Below, in pieces: positions 22,600 to 29,585 of a stretch of 30,635 nt of DNA. How positions within the stretch are numbered: the stretch's first letter is position 1; each line of letters opens with the position of its first letter. The stretch is from positions 1 to 30,635 of IMG/VR virus record IMGVR_UViG_3300010149_003499; one strand, 5' to 3'. Under the pieces are notes generated by a model that ran no database searches, was not told the origin of the DNA, and was given only the letters and a program-made list of their open reading frames with translations. Both the position numbers and the translations under genes were made by a program. The stretch comes from a virus.

Positions 22600-22797
22600 T
22601 CAGACTACCGAGGCAGTTGAGTGGTCGCCAACCTTTGTAGCGGCAAATGACTTCACCACTGAAAGAGCGGCGGCAACTGCTGCGGTGGCAGCACCCTTAG
22701 CTGACGCCATGTCAGTCACGACAAACATTGCCAAAAACGTCTGAGCAAATGTCATGAGGGCACGTTCTGCAACCTGCTTGTAAATACTAACTTCCAT
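22600..22797 (-). CDS. Holin-like small membrane protein (r1t type)
   Basis: 65 aa, ATG at 22797 with AAGGAG seven bases upstream. The segment AERALMTFAQTFLAMFVV (residues 10-27) resembles the first membrane helix of r1t-family phage holins. An Ala-rich second helix follows (GAATAAVAAALSVVKSFAA) and a short polar tail ends STASVV. Holins open the cytoplasmic membrane to release or activate the lysin. No endolysin gene is recognisable in the window, so the lysis assignment rests on this gene alone. Confidence 0.7.
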   Translation of the reverse strand: MEVSIYKQVAERALMTFAQTFLAMFVVTDMASAKGAATAAVAAALSVVKSFAATKVGDHSTASVV

Positions 22798-22893
22798 ACT
22801 GTTCTCCTTGTTAGGGGACTATGACCAAGACAATCTGTCTCTCTTATATTGTACCATACCTCATATAACATGATAGGAGGACAATTATAAAAG

Positions 22894-23151
22894 TTATTTA
22901 ACTTTATCTGGTGCGAGTCTGAATGCGGCATCAATTTCGTCCGCAGTAACCACCCCATCATCAGCATAAGCCCCAGCCAGCTTCTGCAAAACAGTAGCGG
23001 TTGCTGTAACGCCAGCGAGAAACGCAGCTTTCCACGGCTCAATACCACCGATAAAGCTTGCACCGCCAATGATAGCCATAGCATTCATAACAAAAACCGC
23101 AAAGATGCGGCCTATGGTGTTAACAATCAGTTTACGTGTTTCATTCTTCAT
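22894..23151 (-). CDS. Small membrane protein, second holin-like candidate
   Basis: 85 aa from ATG at 23151 (MKNETRKLIVNTIG), chosen over 23175 because it fits the 11-bp overlap with the upstream gene. A long membrane helix (IFAVFVMNAMAIIGGASFIGG) is followed by WKAAFLAGVTATATVLQKLA and then an acidic turn and helix (YADDGVVTADEIDAAF) that looks like half an EF-hand. Proteins with this plan occur in phage lysis or membrane modules. Between it and the next minus-strand gene there are about 96 bp with no gene. Confidence 0.65.
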   Translation of the reverse strand: MKNETRKLIVNTIGRIFAVFVMNAMAIIGGASFIGGIEPWKAAFLAGVTATATVLQKLAGAYADDGVVTADEIDAAFRLAPDKVK

Positions 23152-23365
23152 TTTTATCACTTTCCTTTTCATCATCTATGTAATCCAATACAGTTCCTAG
23201 TAGGTGCAGCCCTAGCCCTGCAACAGAGATATAAATACCTCTATGTAGTGTCGTGGACGATAGGGTGACGAGAACCAAGCCTGTTCCCGCCAAGGTCCAG
23301 CCGAGGTAAAGCATTTCCCGTCCCATTCGTTTGACAGCACCAATTAATTTTTCAACCAACTTCAT
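23141..23365 (-). CDS. Small membrane protein with two helices
   Basis: 74 aa, ATG at 23365 with AAAGGAGG five to six bases upstream. Two hydrophobic segments, MLYLGWTLAGTGLVLVTLSS and IYISVAGLGLHLLGTVLDYI, flank a short polar loop. The basic N-terminus and acidic C-terminus (DDEKESDKNEE) suggest both ends are in the cytoplasm. It lies 11 bp after the large secreted protein and overlaps the next gene by 11 bp. It could be a holin partner or a membrane anchor; no family recognised. Confidence 0.65.
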   Translation of the reverse strand: MKLVEKLIGAVKRMGREMLYLGWTLAGTGLVLVTLSSTTLHRGIYISVAGLGLHLLGTVLDYIDDEKESDKNEE

Positions 23366-23376
23366 ATCGCCTCCTT

Positions 23377-25302
23377 TCAGCGAGTCTTTCTTCTTGAACT
23401 TTTTCTGTCGCCGCCAGAGTCGCTGCTACCGCCGCCTCCGCCTCCGCCACCGCCACCTCCGCCACCTCCGCCAGCAGGACCAGATGGGCCGGAAGATGCT
23501 GCCGCTGCAACAACAGTGGCCGCTGCCGTAGCTGCAACAACGGTACGCCGAGTTTCCGTATCGACGGTAGACCCATCTGCTACGTACTCGTTGTAAGCGT
23601 CATCCTCAAAGATGTTAACTGAGTCCTCAAACTCTTCTTTGACTTCCCCTCCAGCGTCATTCAGGGCGGTGACAAGAATCTTTTTACCGTCGTCAGAAAT
23701 TTCATCAAAGTTTGCTTCTGACACAAGTGCGCTAACCTCTTCGACTGTGACTTCACCGTCAACAACATCCAAGAAATCTTCAGCTAGCTGCTCGTCTATG
23801 GCGTCAAGTGCTTCAACAACTTTTTCTTCAGCCTCGTCAACCTCAGACAGTTCTACGCCCTCAATATCAATACCAAGACTGTTGAGGTCTAATGCTAGCT
23901 CTTCGTACTCTTCTTCAACGGCGAACTCTTCAAAGAAATCTTCAACGTCAACTTCTTCACCGTTGATGGTGACGACTTCCGGCTCAGGTTCCGGCTCAGG
24001 TTCGGGTTCCGGCTCAGGTTCGGGTTCCGGCTCAGGTTCGGGTTCCGGCGCAGGCTCGGGTTCGGGTTCGGGTTCTGGCTCAGGCTCAGGCTCAGCAGGA
24101 AGAGTCGTCGGTGGTGGGGGCGTCGTCGTCGTCGTCGTCGTAGTAGTAGTGGTCGTAGAAGTAGTTGTAGTTGGGATTACCGTAGTAGTCGTAGGGGGTA
24201 CGGTTGTCGTCGTCGTCGTTGATGGCGGAACCTCCGTTGTTGTAGGCGGCAACGTCGTTGTTGTCGCTACAGGTATTGTAGTTGATGTAGTAGTCGTGGG
24301 CGGTGAGGATGTTGTGGTAGTAGTCGGAGGTACGGTCGTAGTAGTCGTCGTTGTCGTAGTCGGAGGTACGGTCGTAGTTGTAGTCGTCGTTGTCGTAGTC
24401 GGGGGAACCGTAGTAGTGGTAGTCGTCGTAGGCGGCGGTCCCTCAACTGTTAAAGTGACCTCATTCGACCAGCCTGAGTACATCCCCTCTGTATCATTAT
24501 CAGAACGCACACTAAACACATAGTCAGCACCAAAACCACCAGTTGAAACAATTTGATCATAACTAATGACCGCATCAGTGGTTTGAGAAGATACAGCCCA
24601 CCCGCCTTCAGTTGGAAAACGCCAACTGACAGCATAGCGTTCAGGTTGTACGTTACCCACGTTTGGCTCATCCCAGTCCAATACAATTTGTTCGCCATCG
24701 TCCACCACCGTAAGACTCATCGGGGGTCCAATAAAGGGCGGCTCAGTTGTAGTTGTAGTTGTAGGGGGAAGAGTGGTAGTTGTTGTTGTCGTTGGCGGTA
24801 TGGTTGTCGTAGTTGGGGGCAGCGTAGTGGTAGAGGTAGTGGTAGTGGTAGTCGGTGCGGTAAGTGTGGTTCGTAAATTGACTTCAGAAATCAAATCAAA
24901 GGAACCGCCTCTGTTCCCCCCATTAAATCCGATACCCTGTATGGATGGATAGTAGCCAGCACGCAACCGATAAGTCCCATCAGACAGGTATACGGTCAGC
25001 TTAGCAGACACACACTGAGTCTGGGGGTTGTGGTTACCGTCATCATTATGGCCTACATACGCACCATCGGCCCGGTACAGCCACAAATAAGGGTCAGTGA
25101 CCTGAGATTGGTAACAAGAGTCGTTTGAGTTTCCGTAGAACACCACAGTTTTAGCGGTATCAATATCAAAATACCAGTCGGACTCTGCGCTCACTACATA
25201 GGTGGTGGCCGATACCTGAGCAGGGGCGAACCACGCCAGCAAAAATACCCAAACCAGCGCTAATTTAGCCAGCTTTTTATACAGTTTACCCTTATGCAGC
25301 AT
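23377..25302 (-). CDS. Secreted low-complexity protein with PPC-like and fibronectin III domains
   Basis: 642 aa. ATG at 25302 has GGAG seven bases upstream. A signal peptide follows ([20 protein letters not shown], then APAQVSA as likely cleavage site). A beta-sandwich resembling bacterial pre-peptidase C-terminal domains comes next ([31 protein letters not shown]). Then Thr/Pro linkers flank a fibronectin type III domain ([19 protein letters not shown] to [12 protein letters not shown]). After it come a very long Thr-rich tract, a Glu-Pro dipeptide repeat, an acidic helical domain, and a poly-Gly run ending in a basic tail ([10 protein letters not shown]). A hydrophobic Ala/Val segment precedes the Gly run, so it may be membrane-anchored. 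Surface adhesion or a cell-wall role is plausible. It is probably transcribed with the three membrane proteins. Confidence 0.82.
   Translation of the reverse strand: MLHKGKLYKKLAKLALVWVFLLAWFAPAQVSATTYVVSAESDWYFDIDTAKTVVFYGNSNDSCYQSQVTDPYLWLYRADGAYVGHNDDGNHNPQTQCVSAKLTVYLSDGTYRLRAGYYPSIQGIGFNGGNRGGSFDLISEVNLRTTLTAPTTTTTTSTTTLPPTTTTIPPTTTTTTTLPPTTTTTTEPPFIGPPMSLTVVDDGEQIVLDWDEPNVGNVQPERYAVSWRFPTEGGWAVSSQTTDAVISYDQIVSTGGFGADYVFSVRSDNDTEGMYSGWSNEVTLTVEGPPPTTTTTTTVPPTTTTTTTTTTVPPTTTTTTTTTVPPTTTTTSSPPTTTTSTTIPVATTTTLPPTTTEVPPSTTTTTTVPPTTTTVIPTTTTSTTTTTTTTTTTTPPPPTTLPAEPEPEPEPEPEPEPAPEPEPEPEPEPEPEPEPEPEPEPEVVTINGEEVDVEDFFEEFAVEEEYEELALDLNSLGIDIEGVELSEVDEAEEKVVEALDAIDEQLAEDFLDVVDGEVTVEEVSALVSEANFDEISDDGKKILVTALNDAGGEVKEEFEDSVNIFEDDAYNEYVADGSTVDTETRRTVVAATAAATVVAAAASSGPSGPAGGGGGGGGGGGGGGGSSDSGGDRKSSRRKTR
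23977..24096 (-). repeat. Glu-Pro dipeptide repeat
   Basis: A run of GAR-CCN codons (GAG/GAA then CCT/CCG/CCC) encodes about 20 Glu-Pro units inside the secreted protein, broken by a single Ala-Pro. Synonymous codons vary between copies, so the tract is maintained at protein level and is not a recent DNA expansion. Confidence 0.9.
24104..24446 (-). repeat. Long Thr-rich repeat tract (Thr runs with Val-Pro-Pro breaks)
   Basis: Mixed ACN codons encode runs of 5-12 Thr separated by VPP or similar, after the fibronectin III domain. A shorter Thr tract lies before it at about 24742-24866. Such tracts serve as extended, possibly O-glycosylated stalks. The phage also encodes a glycosyltransferase, but a direct link is not shown. 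Confidence 0.88.
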
Positions 25303-25355
25303 AAGACCGCTCCACCTACCACTAACACCTATTAATATTGTACAGTGATAAAGAC

Positions 25356-25383
25356 TTGCCAACTGTCAAACAAGCGGTATAAT
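25356..25383 (+). promoter_or_regulatory. Promoter of the FmdB-like/thymidine kinase operon, leaderless type
   Basis: TTGCCA (25356-25361), 16 bp, a perfect TATAAT (25378-25383), then seven bases to the ATG at 25391. No ribosome site is present. Confidence 0.7.
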
Positions 25384-25390
25384 AAGACAC

Positions 25391-25624
25391 ATGCCAACAT
25401 ATACCTACAAATTTATCGAGACAGGCGAAACGATTGACACTCAGCAGTCGTTCTCTGAGGATGCACTCACAGAAATGACGCACCCCAAGCTCGGTAAAAC
25501 CATGTCGGTTAAGAAGGTCTTCCACGCTCCAGCAATAACCGGCTTTGAAAACGTACCAAAAACAGTGTCACCCACATACAGGCACGACCGGTCAACTACA
25601 TGGAATAGCGCACAACAGGAATGA
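25391..25624 (+). CDS. FmdB-like small protein that has lost its zinc cysteines
   Basis: 77 aa. The start MPTYTYKFIETGETID and the later KKVFHAPAITGF match the FmdB zinc-ribbon family layout (MPTYxYxC...C then C..C and a short hydrophobic end). None of the usual four Cys remain, and residues at their expected places are not Cys or His. The C-terminal part is polar (PTYRHDRSTTWNSAQQE). It is leaderless and abuts the thymidine kinase gene (TGA-C-ATG), so the two are co-translated. It could bind an RNA or protein partner; the function of the family is poorly known. Confidence 0.7.
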   Translation: MPTYTYKFIETGETIDTQQSFSEDALTEMTHPKLGKTMSVKKVFHAPAITGFENVPKTVSPTYRHDRSTTWNSAQQE

Positions 25625-25625
25625 C

Positions 25626-26258
25626 ATGGCCCGCTTAACTTTCCTCACAGGTACAATGTCGTCAGGCAAAACGACGCACCTGCTACAATCTCATTTCAAT
25701 GTCGAAGACGCCTTCCCCGGACAGGTTATGTTAATCAACAAGCACGACCGTTCAGGTGACTCTGTGTGTAGCACCAGAATGGGCGGCATGAGTCTTTCAA
25801 TAGGGGTTAACGACGACGTGAACCTAATTGATTTAATTTCGGAGCAAGAGAAAACCACCGACGCCAAAGTCAAATTCATTTTTGTAGATGAAGTCCAGTT
25901 CTTTACCGTAAAACAGATTGAACAACTAGCACATCTGGTAGACGTAAGCGATATCGAAGTAAACGCATACGGATTACTCACCTCGTACAAAGGTGAACTG
26001 TTCTCAGCAGCCAAACGACTAATAGAACTAGCGGATCGTATTATTCAGATTAGCAATGGAATGCGATGCTGGTGTGGCGCACGGGCTACACACAACGCTC
26101 TTTACTTAAATGGTAAAAGCGTAAGTAGCGGGAGTGAAACAATGGTTGATAACGCCGACGATATTGACTACAGAGTAATGTGCAGGCGGCATTTCATGGA
26201 GCACATCTCCTGCGGCTCACATAGCTACTTGAATATTCAGCACTCCAGCCTCCTCTGA
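25626..26258 (+). CDS. tdk: Thymidine kinase (type II)
   Basis: 210 aa from ATG at 25626, one base after the FmdB-like stop. Walker A is FLTGTMSSGKTTHLLQ. Walker B is FIFVDEVQFF, with the catalytic Glu included. The substrate-binding lasso region begins EVNAYGLLTSYKGELF. Zinc ligands are present in RCWCGARAT and YRVMCRRHF. It phosphorylates thymidine to dTMP in the salvage route, complementing ThyX further right. Length is normal. The 3' end overlaps the short opposite-strand gene by 42 bp. Confidence 0.93.
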   Translation: MARLTFLTGTMSSGKTTHLLQSHFNVEDAFPGQVMLINKHDRSGDSVCSTRMGGMSLSIGVNDDVNLIDLISEQEKTTDAKVKFIFVDEVQFFTVKQIEQLAHLVDVSDIEVNAYGLLTSYKGELFSAAKRLIELADRIIQISNGMRCWCGARATHNALYLNGKSVSSGSETMVDNADDIDYRVMCRRHFMEHISCGSHSYLNIQHSSLL

Positions 26259-26423
26259 CATAACATTCAGACTAAGCCCCTCAAACAAAATCGTAGTAAC
26301 CTGGATCATGTCATCCACCGCCAACTCTCTGTCTGCATCGTCAGGATCGGACAAGTCCACGAGGGTGTCCACAAAGTAGTCAAATAACGCCATTCTTGCT
26401 TGTTCAATATTTTCTTCAGACAT
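26217..26423 (-). CDS. Small acidic protein on the opposite strand
   Basis: 68 aa, MSEENIEQARMALFDYFVD then DLSDPDDADRELAVDDMIQV, acidic and helical. Two points support it: it fills the space between thymidine kinase and SSB, and a -10-like TAGACT ends six bases before its ATG, matching the spacing at other leaderless genes here. It is antisense to the end of the thymidine kinase gene and divergent from the ssb promoter. No family recognised. Confidence 0.55.
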   Translation of the reverse strand: MSEENIEQARMALFDYFVDTLVDLSDPDDADRELAVDDMIQVTTILFEGLSLNVMSEEAGVLNIQVAM

Positions 26424-26429
26424 GCTGTT

Positions 26430-26435
26430 AGTCTA
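26430..26435 (-). promoter_or_regulatory. -10 element of the small acidic gene
   Basis: TAGACT on the minus strand with six bases to the ATG at 26423. The -35 region is poor. Confidence 0.4.
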
Positions 26436-26469
26436 ACCTGTCCTAAGAAAAAAATCTAGCAATTCAGTC

Positions 26470-26498
26470 TTGACACACTATCAAGATGACAGTAAGAT
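26470..26498 (+). promoter_or_regulatory. ssb promoter
   Basis: TTGACA (26470-26475), 17 bp, TAAGAT (26493-26498). The transcript starts near 26505 and includes the AGGAG site ahead of the ATG at 26536. Confidence 0.7.
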
Positions 26499-26535
26499 AC
26501 ATACATCTGTACATCGACAAATGATAGGAGAACTA

Positions 26536-26973
26536 ATGAGCAATGCAGATATCACAGTAACAGGTAACCTGACAGCCGACCCCGAGTTGAAGTTCGGTGC
26601 CAATGGCAACGCACGGCTATCCTTTTCGGTAGCATCAAACAAGCGGTTCAAGGTGGGCGACGAGTGGCAAGAAGAAACATCATACTTCAACGGTGTGGCT
26701 TGGCGAGGAATCGCAGAGCAAGCCGCCAGTGTTCTTGAGAAGGGAATGCCTGTAATTGTTAAGGGCCGTCTTGAACAGCGCTCGTGGGAGAATGCAGAAG
26801 GTGAAAAGCGTTCAACGGTAGAGATCGTTGCAGACGCAATCGCCGTCAACACGTTTGGAATTGAGAGCCTTGAGCGCCGCCGTGGTGGTGCAGGTGGTGG
26901 AGGAGGCGCAAGCCGTCCTGCCCCTCAGAAGAAGGCCACAGTTCCTGACCGTGACCCCTTTGAAGACTTCTGA
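26536..26973 (+). CDS. ssb: Single-stranded DNA-binding protein
   Basis: 146 aa. ATG at 26536 (MSNADITVTGNLT) with AGGAG five bases upstream. The OB-fold shows ITVTGNLTADPELKF, ARLSFSVASNKRF, SYFNGVAWRGIAEQAASVLE and GMPVIVKGRLEQRSWE, as in bacterial SSB. A Gly-rich linker (RRRGGAGGGGGASR) leads to the acidic C-terminal tip DRDPFEDF that recruits partner proteins. It coats single-stranded DNA for the primase-helicase, RecA and Rad52-like protein. Gene is monocistronic: own promoter, and a hairpin terminator follows. Confidence 0.95.
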   Translation: MSNADITVTGNLTADPELKFGANGNARLSFSVASNKRFKVGDEWQEETSYFNGVAWRGIAEQAASVLEKGMPVIVKGRLEQRSWENAEGEKRSTVEIVADAIAVNTFGIESLERRRGGAGGGGGASRPAPQKKATVPDRDPFEDF

Positions 26974-26982
26974 TTAAGGTTT

Positions 26983-27047
26983 TACTAGAGTTCAGAATCA
27001 AGTATACTTATGTTTCTTGTTGTTTATCCATAATTGAACTCTAGTAG
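26983..27047 (+). repeat. 12-bp perfect inverted repeat downstream of ssb
   Basis: TACTAGAGTTCA (26983-26994) is the exact complement of TGAACTCTAGTA (27036-27047), with a 41-nt loop containing the palindrome AAGTATACTT (27001-27010). It lies just before the ssb terminator. It may protect the mRNA 3' end, be an operator, or form part of a small RNA. Confidence 0.6.
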
Positions 27048-27058
27048 ATTGGAAGACG

Positions 27059-27082
27059 GCCCCCCGAAAGGGGGGCTTCTTC
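27059..27082 (+). terminator. Rho-independent terminator after ssb
   Basis: A GC-only stem GCCCCC/GGGGGC (27060-27065/27071-27076) with a GAAAG loop, followed by TTCTTCT. It separates ssb from the next promoter at 27093. Confidence 0.8.
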
Positions 27083-27092
27083 TATTATGGGA

Positions 27093-27121
27093 TTGACAAG
27101 TCACCAAAAAGGGGTTATGCT
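27093..27121 (+). promoter_or_regulatory. Promoter of the primase-helicase operon, leaderless type
   Basis: TTGACA (27093-27098), 17 bp, TATGCT (27116-27121), then six bases to the ATG at 27128. No ribosome site. Confidence 0.7.
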
Positions 27122-27127
27122 TACCGT

Positions 27128-27589
27128 ATGGAAAAGACCGAATGCAAAGCAATCGTTGAACTGCTCAGCGTCACTTGGGACAAATCCCTAGACACCGCTT
27201 CCATAACAGTTCGCTCAAAGGGCTACTGGGAATTCGTCCACGACCTACCCTTTGAAGAAACCAAAACAACTATTAAGCGTATGGGCATGGCTGGACGCAA
27301 GTGGCTCCCCAAGCCCGGAGAACTTCGCATCGCTGTTCTGTCTGACATGAACGAAGAACCACTACCTCCCGAACCTGAAGAAGCCTGGACGATCCTGCAA
27401 GCCATTGGGCAAAAAATTTACAGCGGCACATACGACTATCCCAAGCCCCACGCTGTGCTAGCCCAAACCATTAAACGGTTAGGCTCAGGCGCTACCGCCT
27501 TGACAACCAACTCAGATCGTGCTATGTTTACGTCCTTGTACGAGAAGACTAGAGAGGCATACATTTTGGAGCACTATGGAACCGATTGA
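27128..27589 (+). CDS. Possible replisome organizer / helicase-loader-like protein
   Basis: 153 aa. The N-terminal part (IVELLSVTWDKSLDTASITV, WEFVHDLPFEETKTTIKRMG) and the motif RKWLPKPGELRIAVLSD resemble small phage proteins that precede replicative helicases and have been proposed as loaders. A helical acidic linker and a C-terminal domain (GSGATALTTNSDRAMFTSLY) follow. The gene is leaderless and overlaps the primase-helicase start by 14 bp, so the two proteins are made together. Assignment rests on position and a loose pattern only. Confidence 0.7.
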   Translation: MEKTECKAIVELLSVTWDKSLDTASITVRSKGYWEFVHDLPFEETKTTIKRMGMAGRKWLPKPGELRIAVLSDMNEEPLPPEPEEAWTILQAIGQKIYSGTYDYPKPHAVLAQTIKRLGSGATALTTNSDRAMFTSLYEKTREAYILEHYGTD

Positions 27590-29390
27590 TAACGTACTCG
27601 CCCGAATCAACCACAAATCATCAGGCAAAAATCAGTGGGACGCTTCATGTCCCTGCCGTAGTGACGATGAGAACCCATCGCTGCGAGTCTCTGTAGGAAA
27701 GCAAGGCCAGGTGCTGATGAAGTGCCTTCGTGGTGGTGGATGTGAACTGAGCGAAATCTGCGAATCTATCGACCTTGAGCTTGGCGACCTGTTTCCAAAA
27801 GACACGCCCAAGCCACAAAAGTCTAAGCTGGAGCTTGTAGACACATACAAATACTTCTACGAAGACGGGACCCTTGCTATGGAGGTCTTACGCTTTGTAG
27901 ATGATCGGGGTAAGAAAACCTTTAGACAGCGCCGACCCGAAGAATCAGGTGGGTGGAACTGGTCCACGTCAGACATTGAAAAGCCACTCTACCGCTTACC
28001 TCAAGTCATTCACGCTAGAGAAGAAGGACGCCCAATCTACGTCGTTGAAGGTGAGAAAGATGTACACTCCCTTGAAGCGTTAGGAAAGACTGCAACCACC
28101 AACCCCGGAGGCGCAGGTGCAGAAGGACAAAACAAGTGGATGCCCCACCACACCGAAGCTTTAGCAGGCGCAAACGTTATCATTATTTGTGATAACGACG
28201 AAGCGGGATACCTTCATGCACGAGCAGTCAACAAGGTTCTTACTGCTGCCGACTGCAACGTTAAAGTTTTTAAGCCTGGAACACACAACGATGTTTCCGA
28301 CTTGCTTGATGCGGGTGAAGAGTTAGCGTCAGCGCTTGTGCCCTTCGATACTACGGCCATGCCGGAACCAGAACTTGATCTGGAAGAAACCGAAGTCTCG
28401 GCGCTGGACAAACTGATCAGCGGTCTTTCTGATCTAAAAGGCAAGGATATGAGCGACAACCTTCTTCTAGGTAAAGTCGCATCGCAGTTTGACTCTTTCA
28501 TTAGCGTCAGGGACAGAGAACAAGAAAGCGGCGGAAACCTCGTTGAATGGTCACCGTTCTTAGAAACTGACGTAGACCTCTCATACGATTGGGTCATCCC
28601 TAACGTGTTAGAGCGTCAAGAGCGAGTCATTGTCGTAGCCGCTGAAGGCGCAGGCAAAACTACACTTGCCCGACAGGTAGCGCTAATGTCGTCAGCAGGC
28701 ATACATCCCTTCCGTCGTGATGTTATGCCAAAGGTCAGAACACTGATGATTGACCTAGAGAACCCTGAGCGGATCATCCGGCGCACGTCGGCACGCATTT
28801 ACGACAAGATCAAGTGGTTCGGCAAACATGAGGAAATGGATGCACACCTGCTTATGAAGCCTGACGGTGTAGACCTCATGTCGGCAAAAGACAAAACGCT
28901 TATTGAAGAGTATGTAGCCACAGTCCAGCCTGACATCATTTTCTTTGGGCCTCTCTACAAGGCATTCATTGACCCCGGTGGGCGTACAGCAGAATCTGTG
29001 TCACTAGAGATTGCTAAATTCCTAGACTACATTCGACACACCTATAACTGCGCTTTGTGGATTGAGCATCATGCGCCGCTTGGGTCAGGGGGGCAACGTG
29101 ATCTCCGCCCATTCGGTTCAGCCGTTTGGTCAAGGTGGTCAGAGTTCGGCCTTGCGCTTGCGCCAGACCCAACCGACCCCGAACTTATTGAATTCAAGCA
29201 CTACCGTGGTCAGCGAGAAGCCCGAGAATGGCCTGCCCTTTGTAAGCGGGGAGAATCATGGCCGTTTGAGGTTGTTGAGTTTTCACAGTACCAGAACGCT
29301 GTAGCACCTCAAGGATCAGGGCGAACCGATGAAGAATTAAACGAGGCTTACCAAAATGAAGAGTTTGATGACGAAGTTACCCCCTGGTAA
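27576..29390 (+). CDS. Bifunctional primase-helicase (TOPRIM plus RecA-like ATPase)
   Basis: 604 aa from ATG at 27576 with GGAG five bases upstream. A CHC2-like zinc ribbon sits at the N-terminus (ASCPCRSDDENP, LMKCLRGGGC). A TOPRIM domain follows (PIYVVEGEKDVHSLEALG, IIICDNDEAGYLHA). Near residue 350 a RepA/AAA_25-type ATPase begins: Walker A VVAAEGAGKTTLARQ, then LMIDLENPERI, a Walker B-like IIFFGPLYKAF and CALWIEHHAPLG. It primes DNA and unwinds the fork in one polypeptide, as in other phages. The C-terminal tail is acidic. Downstream a promoter and hairpin separate it from thyX. Confidence 0.9.
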   Translation: MEPIDNVLARINHKSSGKNQWDASCPCRSDDENPSLRVSVGKQGQVLMKCLRGGGCELSEICESIDLELGDLFPKDTPKPQKSKLELVDTYKYFYEDGTLAMEVLRFVDDRGKKTFRQRRPEESGGWNWSTSDIEKPLYRLPQVIHAREEGRPIYVVEGEKDVHSLEALGKTATTNPGGAGAEGQNKWMPHHTEALAGANVIIICDNDEAGYLHARAVNKVLTAADCNVKVFKPGTHNDVSDLLDAGEELASALVPFDTTAMPEPELDLEETEVSALDKLISGLSDLKGKDMSDNLLLGKVASQFDSFISVRDREQESGGNLVEWSPFLETDVDLSYDWVIPNVLERQERVIVVAAEGAGKTTLARQVALMSSAGIHPFRRDVMPKVRTLMIDLENPERIIRRTSARIYDKIKWFGKHEEMDAHLLMKPDGVDLMSAKDKTLIEEYVATVQPDIIFFGPLYKAFIDPGGRTAESVSLEIAKFLDYIRHTYNCALWIEHHAPLGSGGQRDLRPFGSAVWSRWSEFGLALAPDPTDPELIEFKHYRGQREAREWPALCKRGESWPFEVVEFSQYQNAVAPQGSGRTDEELNEAYQNEEFDDEVTPW

Positions 29391-29424
29391 CAAACATAAA
29401 TAAAAAGAAAACCCTTTGTAGGGG

Positions 29425-29454
29425 TTGACCATTGTGTGCTGCATTTAATAGAGT
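29425..29454 (+). promoter_or_regulatory. Promoter upstream of the thyX leader hairpin
   Basis: TTGACC (29425-29430), 18 bp, TAGAGT (29449-29454). The transcript would begin near 29461, before the terminator-like hairpin at 29509. Confidence 0.5.
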
Positions 29455-29508
29455 AGCGCTAAGAGCGATTTCACTTACCACTAACACCTAAGGTTTGTCA
29501 AGCGCTCC

Positions 29509-29543
29509 GGTTAGCCCCTCACCCGAGGGGCTGGCCTGTTTCT
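29509..29543 (+). terminator. Strong hairpin with T-rich tail, terminator or thyX attenuator
   Basis: A 12-bp stem (29509-29520 with 29525-29536, two G-T pairs) with core AGCCCCTC/GAGGGGCT and ACCC loop, followed by TGTTTCT. It lies after the primase-helicase and before thyX. Because a promoter precedes it closely, it may define an ~80-nt small RNA or attenuate thyX. Confidence 0.7.
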
Positions 29544-29585
29544 AAGGTCAGTTTTGTAAACACACATACTGATAAAAGGAGCAAC

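Noticed and set aside
23977-24446. CRISPR-like tandem repeats
   Set aside because: These are short in-frame codon repeats (Glu-Pro, Thr) with no constant direct repeat and no unique spacers. The Cas4-like gene is a phage recombination nuclease without other cas genes.
23612-24523. 303-codon plus-strand open frame rich in GSGSGS and VVVV
   Set aside because: It is the exact antisense of the Glu-Pro and Thr repeats of the secreted protein; the repeats keep the opposite strand open. No ribosome site or domain.
25337-25369. Minus-strand promoter for the secreted protein (TTGACA at 25369-25364, TACAAT at 25342-25337)
   Set aside because: Both hexamers are good, but the spacing is 21 bp, too long for a normal promoter, so it was not listed.
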